Source: Pseudomonas gessardii
GTDB lineage: Bacteria > Pseudomonadota > Gammaproteobacteria > Pseudomonadales > Pseudomonadaceae
Reading direction: 5' to 3'
DNA: 64,000 nt
Assembly: GCF_001983165.1 (NCBI RefSeq)
Contig: NZ_MNPU01000007.1
Coordinates: 106,967-170,966 of the forward strand
Under the pieces are notes generated by a model. The model was given only the letters and a program-made list of their open reading frames with translations. It ran no database searches and was not told the DNA's origin. The position numbers were made by a program, and so were the translations under genes. Below, piece after piece: positions 36,082 to 45,780 of this stretch (the stretch's first letter is position 1; each line of letters opens with the position of its first letter).

Positions 36082-36858
36082 TCACCCCGGCTCGCAGGGC
36101 GAGCCAGGGCGGCGTGGCTGGTACACCGACAAGGCGTCGGCCGCGCCTGGGGCTTTGGCCTGGGCAATGCTCACGATACGTCCGGGCGCCCAGCGCGAGT
36201 TGTTGCCCACGCGGTCGATCACGCAGTAGGTGACCTCCTGGCGGGCATCGTCCCCCGCTTCGAGGATCAGCGTCGACGGCACCCAGACTTGCACGGGGCG
36301 TCCCACCTCGGTGGCCTGGATGGGGGGCAGGTCCAGGCGCGCATCGCCCCAGCGCAGGGTGATTGCATCACCCGTGGCCATGTTCAGGTAAGGCTCGATG
36401 GTCAACGGCACGCCCCGGCGGATCTGGCTGGGGTTGACGCCATGGCGGCGGATGGTTTCAGGCAGGCCGACGGGGGCCAGGTTCTGGTTTTCTTCGCCAC
36501 ACAGCACCGATGGCTGGCCGCCCGGGCAGGCGGTCTTGACCTGCACCCGGGTGATCATGGAGCGCGCCGGGCCGCGCCCCACTTGCATGACCCGGTAATG
36601 AATGCGTGCGGCGCCATTTTGCACAAAGCTTTCTGGCACTCGCAGGCTGCTGGGCTGGCCGATATCGGCGGCGCTCACGCGCTTGGAGGCGGCAAAGCAG
36701 TTGTTCCAGAACAGCTCGATCAAGTCGCCCTTGCCCATGTCCGGGTAGGGGGCGATCTCGACCTGTAGATGGGTGGCGGCCTGCGCATTGATTCCTTGTT
36801 TGAGGGCCTGGGGCACTGTCGGCGCGGCGAGCATGGCCAGGGGGGTAATGTGCGTCAT
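36082..36858 (-). CDS. Two-repeat beta-rich protein, unknown
   Basis: The 258-residue protein has two related units. Residues about 30-110 read LQVEIAPYPDMGKGDLIELFW to MITRVQV. Residues about 150-235 read LTIEPYLNMATGDAITLRWGD to RIVSI. Each holds a Y-x-D/N-M-x-x-GD-x-I-x-L-x-W core, like the Ig-like repeat domains scattered in Pseudomonas large surface and hypothetical proteins. No signal peptide is visible. AAGGAG precedes the ATG. A possible hairpin lies in its 5' leader. Function is unknown, and it is not obviously tied to sulfur. Confidence 0.6.
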   Translation of the reverse strand: MTHITPLAMLAAPTVPQALKQGINAQAATHLQVEIAPYPDMGKGDLIELFWNNCFAASKRVSAADIGQPSSLRVPESFVQNGAARIHYRVMQVGRGPARSMITRVQVKTACPGGQPSVLCGEENQNLAPVGLPETIRRHGVNPSQIRRGVPLTIEPYLNMATGDAITLRWGDARLDLPPIQATEVGRPVQVWVPSTLILEAGDDARQEVTYCVIDRVGNNSRWAPGRIVSIAQAKAPGAADALSVYQPRRPGSPCEPG

Positions 36859-36887
36859 AAATAATCTCCTTGATGCAGCCAGCAGCG

Positions 36888-36927
36888 ATCGTTCCGAACC
36901 TCGGCGTGGGGTTCAAAAAGGAACGAT
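36888..36927 (-). promoter_or_regulatory. Hairpin in leader of the two-repeat gene
   Basis: ATCGTTCC (36888-36895) and GGAACGAT (36920-36927) are perfect 8-bp arms. GAACC and GGTTC extend the stem inward. It begins 29 bp upstream of the start. Either an operator or an RNA stem is possible. The remaining bases up to 37109 show no gene. Confidence 0.4.
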
Positions 36928-37109
36928 TTCTTGAAAAGCCAGGATAGGATCCAATCCTCTGGGCCTTAGATAAGAGGGTTGGCCAGGGGGCGTCAATGGC
37001 GGCAAAAGGCTAAACGGCGGGTTTGGGATTATTCAGAAGGGTCTGACTGGAAGGGGGGTTAAAGGCGGGTTTGGGTAGTGTGTTTTTCGAGGTGAGTCGC
37101 GCCGATCCC

Positions 37110-37209
37110 TGTAGGAGCGAGCTTGCTCGCGAAGAACGCCCAGACGACACGGTTAATCTGATTCTGCGCGTTATCGTTGACGTTTTTCGCGAGCAAGCTC
37201 GCTCCTACA
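37110..37209. repeat. REP doublet of a second type
   Basis: TGTAGGAGCGAGCTTGCTCG and its inverse flank a 60-nt spacer. This differs from the GTGGGAGC family elsewhere in the window. Confidence 0.9.
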
Positions 37210-37225
37210 GTAGGTCAGGGTTGTT

Positions 37226-37972
37226 TTAGTGGGTGAGGAATTTGCTGAGGAACTGCCGGGTGCGTTCTTCCCTGGGGTTGGCAAACAACGCCTTGGCTTC
37301 GCCTTGCTCGACGATCACACCCTTGTCGAAAAAGATCACCCGGTTGGCCACATCCCGGGCAAAGCTCATTTCGTGGGTGACGATGACCATGGTGCGGTTT
37401 TCTTCGGCCAGGCTGCGGATGGTTGCCAGTACTTCGCCCACCAGCTCCGGGTCGAGGGCCGAGGTCGGCTCATCGAACAGGATCACCTCCGGCTCCATCG
37501 CCAAGGCCCGGGCAATGGCCACCCGTTGCTGCTGGCCACCGGACAGGCGCCGGGGGTAGGCGTCTTCCTTGCCTGCCAGGCCGACCTTGGCCAGCAGGGC
37601 ACGGCCGAGGCGGTCGGCGGCGTCGTGCGGCATCTTTTTGACCACCAGTGGGCCTTCGATGACGTTTTCCAGCGCGGTGCGATGGGGGAACAGGTTGAAG
37701 TTCTGGAACACAAAGCCCACATGCTGGCGCAGGCGCCGCACCAGGCCCTGTTGCTGGTTGAGCGGGCGGCTGCCGTCGATCTCGATCTCACCGACCTTGA
37801 TCCGGCCACTGGTGGGCTCTTCGAGGAAGTTCAGGCAGCGCAGGAAGGTGGTCTTGCCGGAACCGCTGGGGCCGATGATGGCGACGACTTCGCCTTCCTT
37901 GACCTCCAGGTCGATCCCGTTGAGCACCACCTGGCCCTTGAATTGTTTGGTCAGTTTTTCAACCACGATCAT
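37226..37972 (-). CDS. tcyN: Cystine-type ABC ATPase, TcyN-like
   Basis: The 248-residue polar amino acid ABC ATPase has Walker [11 protein letters not shown]-loop [13 protein letters not shown], signature LSGGQQQR, Walker [14 protein letters not shown] and switch THEM. Its partners, a permease and FliY/TcyJ-like binding protein, lie directly upstream with 3-bp and 1-bp junctions. D-cysteine desulfhydrase is nearby, as in the E. coli fliY-dcyD-yecS-yecC set. Cystine import is therefore likely. Confidence 0.85.
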   Translation of the reverse strand: MIVVEKLTKQFKGQVVLNGIDLEVKEGEVVAIIGPSGSGKTTFLRCLNFLEEPTSGRIKVGEIEIDGSRPLNQQQGLVRRLRQHVGFVFQNFNLFPHRTALENVIEGPLVVKKMPHDAADRLGRALLAKVGLAGKEDAYPRRLSGGQQQRVAIARALAMEPEVILFDEPTSALDPELVGEVLATIRSLAEENRTMVIVTHEMSFARDVANRVIFFDKGVIVEQGEAKALFANPREERTRQFLSKFLTH

Positions 37973-37975
37973 GCT

Positions 37976-38641
37976 TCAAGACTCCAGGTCATGCCGGTTG
38001 ACCCGGTCTTCCAGGCGATTTTGAAAATGCGCCAGGATGCTCGCCAGGACCCAGTAGATCAGGGCCGCAGACAGGTACATGGTGAAAATTTCAAAGGTGC
38101 GCGCCGACACCAGTTGGGCCTGGCGGAACAGCTCGGGCACCTGGATGGTGGCGGCCAGCGCCGTGTCTTTTACCAGGGAAATAAAGCTATTGCCCAACGG
38201 CGGCAGGGCCGTGCGCATGGCCTGCGGCAGGATGGCCCGACGCAGGGTCTGCGCGCGGGTCATGCCGATACTGGCGGCCGCTTCCCACTGGCCGCGCTCG
38301 ATGGAGCCGATGGCCGCGCGCAGGATTTCACAGGCATAGGCGGCCATGTTCAGCGAGAAGCCGATCATCGCCGCCGGGATCGGATCCAGCTCGATGCCTA
38401 CCTGCGGCAAGCCGTAGTAGATCAAAAACAGCTGCACCAGCAACGGCGTGCCACGAAAGAACGAGACGTACACCCGGGCCGTCCAGCTCAAAAGCTTGAA
38501 GCGCGACAGGCGCATCAAGGCCAGGCCAAAGCCCAGCAGCAAGCCGAAAAACATCCCGCCGAGGCTGAGGATCACCGTGTAGTACGCGCCCTTGAGCAGA
38601 AAGGGCGCGGAGTCGAGCGCGAGTTGGAAACCTGCTTCCAT
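37976..38641 (-). CDS. tcyL: Cystine-type ABC permease, TcyL-like
   Basis: The 221-residue HisM-type permease has the VYVSFFRGTPLLVQLFLIYYG signature and EAA loop GSIERGQWEAAASIGMTRAQ. It is a single permease type, expected to act as a homodimer. It starts 1 bp into the binding-protein stop and is followed by the ATPase gene. Confidence 0.85.
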   Translation of the reverse strand: MEAGFQLALDSAPFLLKGAYYTVILSLGGMFFGLLLGFGLALMRLSRFKLLSWTARVYVSFFRGTPLLVQLFLIYYGLPQVGIELDPIPAAMIGFSLNMAAYACEILRAAIGSIERGQWEAAASIGMTRAQTLRRAILPQAMRTALPPLGNSFISLVKDTALAATIQVPELFRQAQLVSARTFEIFTMYLSAALIYWVLASILAHFQNRLEDRVNRHDLES

Positions 38642-39435
38642 TATTGAGTGACGTCAGCGTTGAAGTATTTCTCGGACAGCTTCTTCAAGGTGCCGTCGGC
38701 GCGCAGTTTGTCCAGAGCCTGGTTCACCGCTTCAAGCAGCTCAGGCTCACCTTTGCGCAGGGCAATCCCGGCTTCCTGGCGCGAGAAGGCTGCACCGGCA
38801 GCGGCGGTGTCCTTGGCTTTTTTCGCATATCCCAGGGCGGCCAGGCGGTCGATCAGAATCGCGTCGATGCGGCCGATGCGCAAGTCCTGGAATTTGGTGG
38901 GGTCGTCGTTATAGGTCTTGATAATGGCTTTGGGTTGGTTGTCCTTGAGCCATTGCTCGTAGTTGGTGCCCAGGCCCACCCCGACTTTCTTGCCGGCCAG
39001 GTCGTCGGCGGTCTTGATGGTGTCGACGTTTTTCGCCAGGGTCAGCGCCTGGATCCCGGAGACGGTGTAGGGCTTGGAGAAGTCGTATTTTTTCTGGCGC
39101 TCTTCGGAGATCGTCACCTGGTTGACCACCGCGTCGAGGCGCTTGGACTCCAGGGCGGCGAGGATGCCGTCCCACGGGGTGGCCTGCAGCTTGACCTTGA
39201 CCCCCAGCTCCTTGGCCAGGGCTTCGGCCAGCTCGACCTCAAAGCCGCTGAGCTTGCCGCTTTCATCGACGAAGCTGAACGGTGGGTAGGTGCCTTCCAG
39301 GCCGATCTTGATCTCGCCGGCCTTCTTGATATTGCCCAGTTGCTCGCCGGCAACTGCCTGGCCCAGCAACCCGGCGCCAAGGGCCAGGCCCAATGTGCCA
39401 ATCAGCAACGTACGACGCAGTACAGAAATAGTCAT
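38641..39435 (-). CDS. tcyJ: Cystine-binding protein, TcyJ/FliY-like
   Basis: The 264-residue family-3 binding protein has a signal peptide (TLLIGTLGLALGAGLLGQAVAG region). The core includes IKIGLEGTYPPFSFVDESGK, DAVVNQVTISEERQKKYDFS and VGLGTNYEQWLKDN. The family binds L-cystine (FliY). It leads the operon, behind an AT-rich promoter with inverted repeats. Diaminopimelate or other cystine analogues are also possible ligands. Confidence 0.87.
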   Translation of the reverse strand: MTISVLRRTLLIGTLGLALGAGLLGQAVAGEQLGNIKKAGEIKIGLEGTYPPFSFVDESGKLSGFEVELAEALAKELGVKVKLQATPWDGILAALESKRLDAVVNQVTISEERQKKYDFSKPYTVSGIQALTLAKNVDTIKTADDLAGKKVGVGLGTNYEQWLKDNQPKAIIKTYNDDPTKFQDLRIGRIDAILIDRLAALGYAKKAKDTAAAGAAFSRQEAGIALRKGEPELLEAVNQALDKLRADGTLKKLSEKYFNADVTQ

Positions 39436-39551
39436 GACAAGCCCCTGTGTTTTTTATGGTGTGCGAAGCAGGTGACGCAGTGGTCGTATCCTGCCCTAAA
39501 AACGCGGTGTGTGGGAGCGCGACTATAGGGCGGCTTTTAAAGTGTTAAAAA

Positions 39552-39591
39552 TAATATAAATTAATTTTTATATTCCATTTTTGAATATGAA
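39552..39591. promoter_or_regulatory. AT-rich inverted repeats before tcyJ
   Basis: AATATAAA (from about 39553) pairs with TTTATATT (ending 39574), and ATATTC (39570-39575) pairs with GAATAT (39583-39588), the latter extended to GAATATGAA. The site belongs to the GGAATATG word set seen at other sulfur promoters. Confidence 0.45.
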
Positions 39592-39604
39592 GTAGAGATT
39601 CAAT

Positions 39605-39692
39605 AGGGGAGTGGGCTTGCCCGCGATAGCCGTGTGTCAGGCGCCCGATTCATCACAGAACCACCGCAATCGCGGGCAAGCCCGCTCCCACA
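39605..39692. repeat. REP doublet, left copy degenerate
   Basis: A REP with a damaged left end (AGTGGGCTTGCCCGCGATAG) faces a full inverse copy ending CCCGCTCCCACA. It lies between tcyJ and dcyD. Confidence 0.85.
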
Positions 39693-39712
39693 TTTAATCC
39701 GCATGCCTTCAG

Positions 39713-40705
39713 TCAGAATGCTGAGTCATAGGCAAACAACGCCGGCGCCCCGCCGGTGTGCAGGAAGATGATCGGGCCGTCCTCGAACGCCCCACGCCCG
39801 ATACCATCGAGCAAGCCGGCCATGGCCTTGCCGGTGTAGACCGGGTCCAGCAACAGGCCTTCCTGGCTCGCCAGCAGCTTGATTGCCGCCAGGGTGCCGG
39901 CGTTGGGTTCGCCATAGCGCGGGGCGAAGTATTCGTCCCACAACACCACCTTGAACGCGTCGGGTAGCGCCACCCCCAGCAGCTGTGCGGTGCGCTCGGC
40001 CAGGCCTTGGACCTTGGGCCGTTGCGCTTCGTCGGTGCGTGACACGGTGACGCCAATCACCGGCAAGTCCGGCAGCACTTCGCTCAACGCCAGGGCCAGG
40101 CCGCTGTGGGTGCCGGCGCTGCCGGAGGCCAGGACCACCGCCGCGAACTGCAGGCCGCTGTCTTCGATCTGCCCGGCCAATTCCAGGCCGGCGCGCACGT
40201 AACCCAGGGCGCCGAGGGCGTTGGAACCGCCAATAGGCACCAGGTACGGCTTTTTGCCGTTGTTGCGCAGGCGTTCGGCCAGGGCGTGGAGTTGCTCGTC
40301 GGCGTTATCCAGGTTTTCGACCTGTTCGACCTTGGCGTCGAACAGCTCCACCAGCAGGCGATTGCCATTGCCCAGGTAGTTGGGGTCGTCGGTCCCTGTG
40401 GGGTTTTCCAGCAGGGCGACACACCCCAGGCCTAGCCTGGCCGCCAGGGCTGCGGTCTGGCGCACATGGTTGGACTGGATCGCACCGGCGGTGATCAGCG
40501 TGTCGGCGCCCTGGGCCAGGGCATCGGCGGCGAGGTATTCGAGTTTGCGCAGTTTGTTGCCGCCCATGGCCAGCGGCGTGGTGTCGTCGCGCTTGATGTA
40601 GATATCACGGCCCAGCCAGGTCGACAGTCGTTCGAGTTTTTCCAGGGCGGTGGCGCCACCCAGCAGGTCCAGACGATTAAAACGCTCGAGCTGTTGTTTG
40701 ATCAT
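39713..40705 (-). CDS. dcyD: D-cysteine desulfhydrase
   Basis: The 330-residue fold-type II PLP enzyme starts [20 protein letters not shown] at the ATG at 40705, about the length of E. coli DcyD (328). The PLP-binding Lys51 is in [15 protein letters not shown]. The substrate and cofactor loops are [20 protein letters not shown] and [15 protein letters not shown]. It degrades D-cysteine to pyruvate, sulfide and ammonia, protecting the cell and recycling sulfur. ACC deaminase is the close alternative, but the cystine-transport context favours DcyD. Confidence 0.88.
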   Translation of the reverse strand: MIKQQLERFNRLDLLGGATALEKLERLSTWLGRDIYIKRDDTTPLAMGGNKLRKLEYLAADALAQGADTLITAGAIQSNHVRQTAALAARLGLGCVALLENPTGTDDPNYLGNGNRLLVELFDAKVEQVENLDNADEQLHALAERLRNNGKKPYLVPIGGSNALGALGYVRAGLELAGQIEDSGLQFAAVVLASGSAGTHSGLALALSEVLPDLPVIGVTVSRTDEAQRPKVQGLAERTAQLLGVALPDAFKVVLWDEYFAPRYGEPNAGTLAAIKLLASQEGLLLDPVYTGKAMAGLLDGIGRGAFEDGPIIFLHTGGAPALFAYDSAF

Positions 40706-40872
40706 GGTTACGCACAGGTAATAAGAGATGGGAAGGACTATAGGCAGGGCTTTTTGCCGGGGCAACCGCCAGATGCTTATGCCAAAGTGTTATTAGCATC
40801 GCACCATTGGTTCTTAAGGGCCGCCCGGTTGCATACCGTAAAGTGATGGCCATTACCTCAGGAGGGAATACC

Positions 40873-41799
40873 GTGAGTGATCGTTCCAGTCATTGGCAAT
40901 TACAGACCATCGTCAGCCAGTTGCGTGGCGCCCGGGATCAGTGGCGTACCCGCAACGGCCGGGTCAGCGGCGAACAGGGCGGGCGCGAGCTACCTTCCCG
41001 TGATGCGATGGCGCAGATTCTTGAAGCGCTGTGCGGCGCGCTGTTCCCCATGCGCCTGGGGCCGGTGGATCTGCGCGAGGAAAGTGAGGACTTCTACGTC
41101 GGCCATACCCTGGATGTGGCGCTCAACGCCCTGCTCGCCCAGGCCCGCCTGGAGTTGCGCTATGCCGCACGCCAGGGCGGCCGGGCCGACAATGAAGTCA
41201 ATGCACTGGCCATTCGCCTGATCCAGGACTTTGCCCTGGCCTTGCCGGCGCTGCGCAGCCTGTTGGACACCGATGTGCTGGCGGCCTATCACGGCGATCC
41301 GGCCGCACGCAGTGTGGATGAGGTGCTGCTGTGCTATCCGGGGATCCTTGCGGTGATCCACCATCGCCTGGCCCACCATTTGTATCGCGCCGGGCTGCCT
41401 CTGCTCGCGCGGATCAGCGCGGAAATCGCCCATTCGGCCACCGGTATCGACATTCACCCAGGCGCGCAGATCGGCCCGAGCTTCTTTATCGACCACGGCA
41501 CGGGTGTGGTGATTGGCGAAACGGCGATCATTGGCGAGCGGGTGCGCATCTACCAGGCGGTGACCCTGGGCGCCAAGCGTTTCCCGGCGGATGAAGATGG
41601 GCAGTTGCAAAAGGGCCATCCACGCCACCCGATTGTCGAGGACGATGTGGTGATTTACGCCGGGGCGACGATCCTGGGGCGGATCACCATCGGTAAGGGC
41701 TCGACCATTGGCGGCAACGTGTGGCTGACGCGCAGCGTGCCGGCGGGGGCGAATATCACGCAGGCGAATTTGCAGCATGATGATGGGACGCAGAAATAG
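40873..41799 (+). CDS. epsC: Serine O-acetyltransferase, EpsC/CysE type
   Basis: The 308-residue protein starts at a GTG at 40873 behind a strong GGAGGG site. An N-terminal helical domain reaches about residue 170. The left-handed beta-helix acetyltransferase domain has HSATGIDIHPGAQIG, FIDHGTGVVIGETAIIG and TIGGNVWLTRSVPAG. It makes O-acetylserine, the carbon acceptor for sulfide in cysteine synthesis and the usual precursor of the CysB inducer. This longer form (about 300 rather than 270 residues) is the EpsC variant, distinct from the main CysE. Divergent from dcyD. Confidence 0.9.
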   Translation: MSDRSSHWQLQTIVSQLRGARDQWRTRNGRVSGEQGGRELPSRDAMAQILEALCGALFPMRLGPVDLREESEDFYVGHTLDVALNALLAQARLELRYAARQGGRADNEVNALAIRLIQDFALALPALRSLLDTDVLAAYHGDPAARSVDEVLLCYPGILAVIHHRLAHHLYRAGLPLLARISAEIAHSATGIDIHPGAQIGPSFFIDHGTGVVIGETAIIGERVRIYQAVTLGAKRFPADEDGQLQKGHPRHPIVEDDVVIYAGATILGRITIGKGSTIGGNVWLTRSVPAGANITQANLQHDDGTQK

Positions 41800-41824
41800 C
41801 GACGATCTAATGTGTGCGGGCTTG

Positions 41825-41913
41825 TGTGGGAGCGGGCTTGCCCGCGATAGCGGAGTGCCGGGTTAGAGATATTTGGCTGACCCACCGCCATCGCGGGCAA
41901 GCCCGCTCCCACA
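41825..41913. repeat. REP doublet
   Basis: An inverted GTGGGAGCGGGCTTGCCCG pair lies 25 bp after the acetyltransferase stop. Confidence 0.9.
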
Positions 41914-42046
41914 TTTTGCCTGTATTCCAAATTCAATCTGCAATCGCTGAACGTTTTGCCTTTCCCGCCCGTCATACCCTTCCTTGAGCTAGTGTAGGAA
42001 TTACCTACCACTCAGCCCTGCGATTAGTCCCAGACCGCCTATCCAT

Positions 42047-42076
42047 GTTTAACTTGAACGTTCGTTCAAGTTAAAC
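42047..42076. promoter_or_regulatory. 30-bp perfect palindrome, probable BetI-type operator
   Basis: Perfect 14-bp arms (GTTTAACTTGAACG and its inverse) flank a TT centre. The core TTGAACGTTCGTTCAA is the style of TetR-family BetI operators found at choline and betaine genes. It lies 91 bp before the BCCT transporter start. No betI gene is in the window. Confidence 0.65.
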
Positions 42077-42167
42077 CGGTGGTTCGCTGCCCGCTCACAA
42101 CAGGAGGCTTACCTTTGCTGAGTCCGTTTTACACAGCCATATCCAACACCTTCGAGGTGCACCGTTC

Positions 42168-44168
42168 ATGAGTGCATCATCTACCCCTTCAAGCGGCCTG
42201 GTGCGCATGAATGCGCCGGTGTTTTACTTCGCCGCCAGTTTTATCCTGCTGTTTGGCCTCACCGTCATTGCGGTCCCTGAACAGGCCGGCGCCTGGTTGC
42301 TGGCCGCGCAAAACTGGGCGGCCAATACGGTCGGCTGGTACTACATGCTGGCGATGACCCTGTATCTGGTCTTCGTGGTGGTCACCGCGTTGTCTGGCTA
42401 CGGCAAGATCAAACTCGGTGCCGACCACGACGAGCCCGAATTCAGTTATCTGTCCTGGGCCGGCATGCTGTTTGCCGCCGGGATCAGCATCACGCTGTTT
42501 TTCTTCTGCGTCTCGGAACCCTTGACCCACCTGGTGCAACCGCCCCAGGGCGAGGCCTTGAATGCCGACGCGGCGCGCCAGGCCATGCAGGTGCTGTTCC
42601 TGCATTGGGGCCTGCATGGCTGGGGGGTGTTTGCGTTTGTCGGCATGGCCCTGGCGTACTTCGCCTACCGGCATAACCTGCCGCTGGCCTTGCGCTCGGC
42701 GCTGTACCCGCTGATCGGCAAGCGTATCAACGGCCCCATCGGCTATGCAGTGGATGGCTTTGGCATCATCGCCACGGTGTTCGGCCTGGGGGCCGACATG
42801 GGCTTTGGGGTGCTGCACCTCAACTCGGGCCTGGACTACCTGTTCGGCATCGCCCATACCCAATGGATCCAGGTCGGCCTGATTACCCTGATGATGGGCG
42901 CGGCGATCCTGGTTGCGGTGGCCGGTGTCGACAAGGGCGTGCGGGTTATGTCCGACATCAACATGCTGCTGGCCTGTGCGCTGCTGCTGTTTGTATTGTT
43001 CGCCGGGCCCACCCAGCATTTGCTCAACACCCTGATCCAGAACATCGGTGACTACCTCGGCGCGTTGCCGAGCAAGAGTTTTGATGTGTACGCCTACGAT
43101 AAGCCCAGCGACTGGCTCGGCGGTTGGACGGTGTTCTACTGGGCCTGGTGGATCGCATGGTCGCCGTTCGTGGGCCTGTTCATCGCCCGGATCTCCCGTG
43201 GCCGCACCATCCGCGAATTCGTCTTCGGCGTGCTGCTGATCCCGCTGGGCTTCACCCTGGCGTGGATGTCGATCTTCGGCAACAGCGCGATTGACCAGGT
43301 GCTCAACCATGGCATGGTCGCCCTGGGCCAGTCGGCCATCGACGACCCGTCGATGAGCCTGTACCTGCTGCTGGAAACCTACCCGTGGAGCAAGACCGTG
43401 ATCGCGGTCACGGTGTTTATCAGCTTTGTGTTCTTTGTCACCTCGGCCGACTCCGGCACCGTGGTGCTGTCGACCCTGTCGTCCAAGGGCGGCAATGCCG
43501 ATGAAGACGGGCCGAAGTGGCTGCGGGTGTTCTGGGGCGCCATGACCGCGCTGGTGACCAGCGCCTTGCTGTTCGCCGGCAGCATCGACTCGCTCAAGTC
43601 GGCGGTGGTGCTGACCTCGCTGCCGTTCTCGTTGATCCTGTTGTTGATGATGTGGGGGCTGCACAAGGCGTTCTACCTCGAATCCCAGAAGCAGATCGCC
43701 CAACTGCACTCCCTGGCCCCGGTGTCGGCATCCCGCAGGGGCCGTGGCGGCTGGCGCCAGCGCTTGAGCCAGGCGGTGCATTTCCCTTCGCGGGACGAGG
43801 TCTACCGCTTCCTCGAAACCACGGTCCGCCCGGCCATTGAAGAAGTGACCGCCGTGTTTGTCGAGAAGGGCCTGAACGTGGTCACCCAGCCCGACCCGTC
43901 CAACGACAGCGTCAGCCTGGAAATCGGCCACGGCGAAGAGCATCCGTTTGTCTACCAGGTGCAGATGCGCGGCTACTTCACGCCATCCTTTGCCCGAGGC
44001 GGCATGGGCTCCAAAGAGATGAACAACCGTCGCTACTACCGCGCCGAAGTGCACTTGAGCGAGGGCAGCCAGGACTACGACCTGGTGGGCTACACCAAGG
44101 AGCAGATCATCAACGACATCCTTGACCAGTACGAGCGGCACTTGCAGTTCTTGCATCTGGTGCGCTGA
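42168..44168 (+). CDS. betT: BCCT-family choline/betaine transporter
   Basis: The 666-residue transporter has 12 membrane helices to about residue 500. The BCCT signatures are GWYYMLAMTLYLVFVVVTAL, FFFCVSEPLTHL, GFGIIATVFGLGADMGFG and WTVFYWAWWIAWSPFVGLFIARISRGRTIRE. A cytoplasmic C-terminal domain of about 150 residues follows, as in the osmosensing choline transporter BetT. It is a sodium- or proton-coupled importer. The 30-bp palindrome upstream fits BetI-type control by choline. Choline is the likeliest substrate, betaine or carnitine the alternatives. Unlike its neighbours it has no sulfur link. Confidence 0.88.
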   Translation: MSASSTPSSGLVRMNAPVFYFAASFILLFGLTVIAVPEQAGAWLLAAQNWAANTVGWYYMLAMTLYLVFVVVTALSGYGKIKLGADHDEPEFSYLSWAGMLFAAGISITLFFFCVSEPLTHLVQPPQGEALNADAARQAMQVLFLHWGLHGWGVFAFVGMALAYFAYRHNLPLALRSALYPLIGKRINGPIGYAVDGFGIIATVFGLGADMGFGVLHLNSGLDYLFGIAHTQWIQVGLITLMMGAAILVAVAGVDKGVRVMSDINMLLACALLLFVLFAGPTQHLLNTLIQNIGDYLGALPSKSFDVYAYDKPSDWLGGWTVFYWAWWIAWSPFVGLFIARISRGRTIREFVFGVLLIPLGFTLAWMSIFGNSAIDQVLNHGMVALGQSAIDDPSMSLYLLLETYPWSKTVIAVTVFISFVFFVTSADSGTVVLSTLSSKGGNADEDGPKWLRVFWGAMTALVTSALLFAGSIDSLKSAVVLTSLPFSLILLLMMWGLHKAFYLESQKQIAQLHSLAPVSASRRGRGGWRQRLSQAVHFPSRDEVYRFLETTVRPAIEEVTAVFVEKGLNVVTQPDPSNDSVSLEIGHGEEHPFVYQVQMRGYFTPSFARGGMGSKEMNNRRYYRAEVHLSEGSQDYDLVGYTKEQIINDILDQYERHLQFLHLVR

Positions 44169-44181
44169 GGCGCAGGGCTTG

Positions 44182-44604
44182 CTAGCCCTCATCCCAGGGG
44201 TTGATGATTTCAACCCCTGTCTCTGCGAAATCCTTGATGTTTCTTGTGGCAAGGCCGGCCTGCTGCGAGCGGCAAATAGCTGCGATCTGCGCATCGGCCA
44301 GGGCTACAGGCTTGCCTGACTGCTCTCTGGCGGTCACTAATTGCGCATATGCAGCCGCTGCATCCGCATCAAATGGCAGTATGTGGTCGGCAAAGTCCTC
44401 TTCAAACATTTCCAGTGCTTGAACGGTCAAGTGTTGTTTGCGCTTTCCTTCGGGCAGACGCGCAATACCGTGCAGGATTTCTGCCATGGTAATGGCGCTG
44501 ATAAACAGGTCTTCATCGGCCTGTTGTTCGATCCAGCGAAGAACTGCGCCTGCCGGTGCGGGTCGCATCAATTCAGACAATACATTGGTGTCGAGCACGA
44601 TCAT
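44182..44604 (-). CDS. PIN-domain toxin, VapC/FitB type
   Basis: The 140-residue PIN ribonuclease has N-terminal MIVLDTNVLSELMRP (metal-binding Asp5), a middle ISAITMAEILHGIARLP with the conserved Glu, and C-terminal LADAQIAAICRSQQAGLATRN-type acidic residues. Such toxins cleave tRNA or rRNA. The start overlaps the antitoxin stop by 4 bp. FitB-type PIN proteins are about this length. The pair lies between betT and tauD, in an otherwise core-like region. Confidence 0.88.
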   Translation of the reverse strand: MIVLDTNVLSELMRPAPAGAVLRWIEQQADEDLFISAITMAEILHGIARLPEGKRKQHLTVQALEMFEEDFADHILPFDADAAAAYAQLVTAREQSGKPVALADAQIAAICRSQQAGLATRNIKDFAETGVEIINPWDEG

Positions 44605-44846
44605 TTATCGAACTCCACCGTCCTCACCGATGCGTCGCGCGTTGGCAGGTCCAACTCCACTCCGCCCGCTGGTGCGAAACGCTCCTGGATTCGGCGTCCC
44701 AGGCCACGACCGCTACTGATTTTCACCAGCGATTTGCGCAGGATCAGTCGAGCCTCCTCTTCCATGGAGTGGCCGTTATGCGCAGCTTCAATGCGTAGCA
44801 GTTCTTTGATGGAGTCATCCAGATTACGGATGGTCAGGCTGGCCAT
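44601..44846 (-). CDS. Ribbon-helix-helix antitoxin, FitA type
   Basis: The 81-residue protein starts MASLTIRNLDDSIKELLR at the ATG at 44846; a longer frame adds seven residues. A ribbon-helix-helix fold fits the first 45 residues, including HSMEEEARLILR. The C-terminal tail (VRTVEFDK) is the expected toxin-binding segment. It would repress its own operon with the PIN toxin. Confidence 0.85.
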   Translation of the reverse strand: MASLTIRNLDDSIKELLRIEAAHNGHSMEEEARLILRKSLVKISSGRGLGRRIQERFAPAGGVELDLPTRDASVRTVEFDK

Positions 44847-44931
44847 TAGGCATAACTCCTTATGCAATCAATGAAATCATTGAGAGCATAGCCCCTCCAG
44901 TTAATCTGGGGTTAGTCCGTTCATCAGCTGT

Positions 44932-45768
44932 TTAGAACGGCACATCACCCAAAATCGTCGCCCGATGCATCACCCGCCGCTGTGGCCGATAGTCGTCCAC
45001 GGCGTAGTGCTGGGTCACGCGGTTGTCCCAGAAGGCCACGTCGTTGGCTTGCCAGCGCCAGCGGAGAGTGAATTCCGGGCGCGTGGCGTGGGCGAACAGC
45101 AGTTTGAGGATGACCTCGCTTTCGGCCGGTTCCAGCTCGTTGATCTTGCTGGTGAAGCCGTCACTGACAAACAGCGATTTGCGCCCGCTGACCGGGTGCG
45201 TGCGGATCACCGGGTGCGACAGCGGCGGGTTCTTTCTGCGGGCTTCTTCCCAGCGGGCCAGGTCTTGGGTGCTGTTGCCGTAACGTTCCACAGGGAATGA
45301 GCGGGTGAAGTCGTGGGTCGCCGTCAGGCCGGTCAAAAAGCTCTTCATCGGTTCCGATAACGCCTCAAAGGCCGCAATGCCGCTGGCCCACAAGGTGTCA
45401 CCGCCAAAGGCCGGTAGCAGCTTGGCGCTGAGCACGGCGCCCATGGCTGGAGTGGGCAGGAAGGTCACGTCGGTGTGCCAGATGGCGTTGTCGCGCACGT
45501 CGGTGACGGCGGTGTCGAGTACCAGCACTTCAGGCTGCTCGGGTACGTTGGGGTAGATCGGGTGAATATGCAGGTCACCGAAACTCGCCGCGAAACGCGC
45601 TTGCTGCTGCGGGGTGATCGGCTGGTCGCGAAAGAACAGCACCGAATGCTGGAGCAACGCCTGCTCGATGGCGTCGCGCTGTTCGAGGTTCAGCGCCTGG
45701 GTGATATCGACGCCACTGATCTGGGCGCCCAGGGCGGTGCTTAAGGGGGTAACGGTCAGGCGGCTCAT
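44932..45768 (-). CDS. tauD: Taurine dioxygenase
   Basis: The 278-residue Fe(II)/2-oxoglutarate dioxygenase has metal ligands His98 and Asp100 in IWHTDVTF, and a distal His in [18 protein letters not shown] with the 2-oxoglutarate Arg. It converts taurine to sulfite and aminoacetaldehyde. It is last of tauABCD, 12 bp after tauC. It is related to but distinct from AtsK at 989-1894. Confidence 0.95.
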   Translation of the reverse strand: MSRLTVTPLSTALGAQISGVDITQALNLEQRDAIEQALLQHSVLFFRDQPITPQQQARFAASFGDLHIHPIYPNVPEQPEVLVLDTAVTDVRDNAIWHTDVTFLPTPAMGAVLSAKLLPAFGGDTLWASGIAAFEALSEPMKSFLTGLTATHDFTRSFPVERYGNSTQDLARWEEARRKNPPLSHPVIRTHPVSGRKSLFVSDGFTSKINELEPAESEVILKLLFAHATRPEFTLRWRWQANDVAFWDNRVTQHYAVDDYRPQRRVMHRATILGDVPF

Positions 45769-45780
45769 GGTGTTCTCTTC

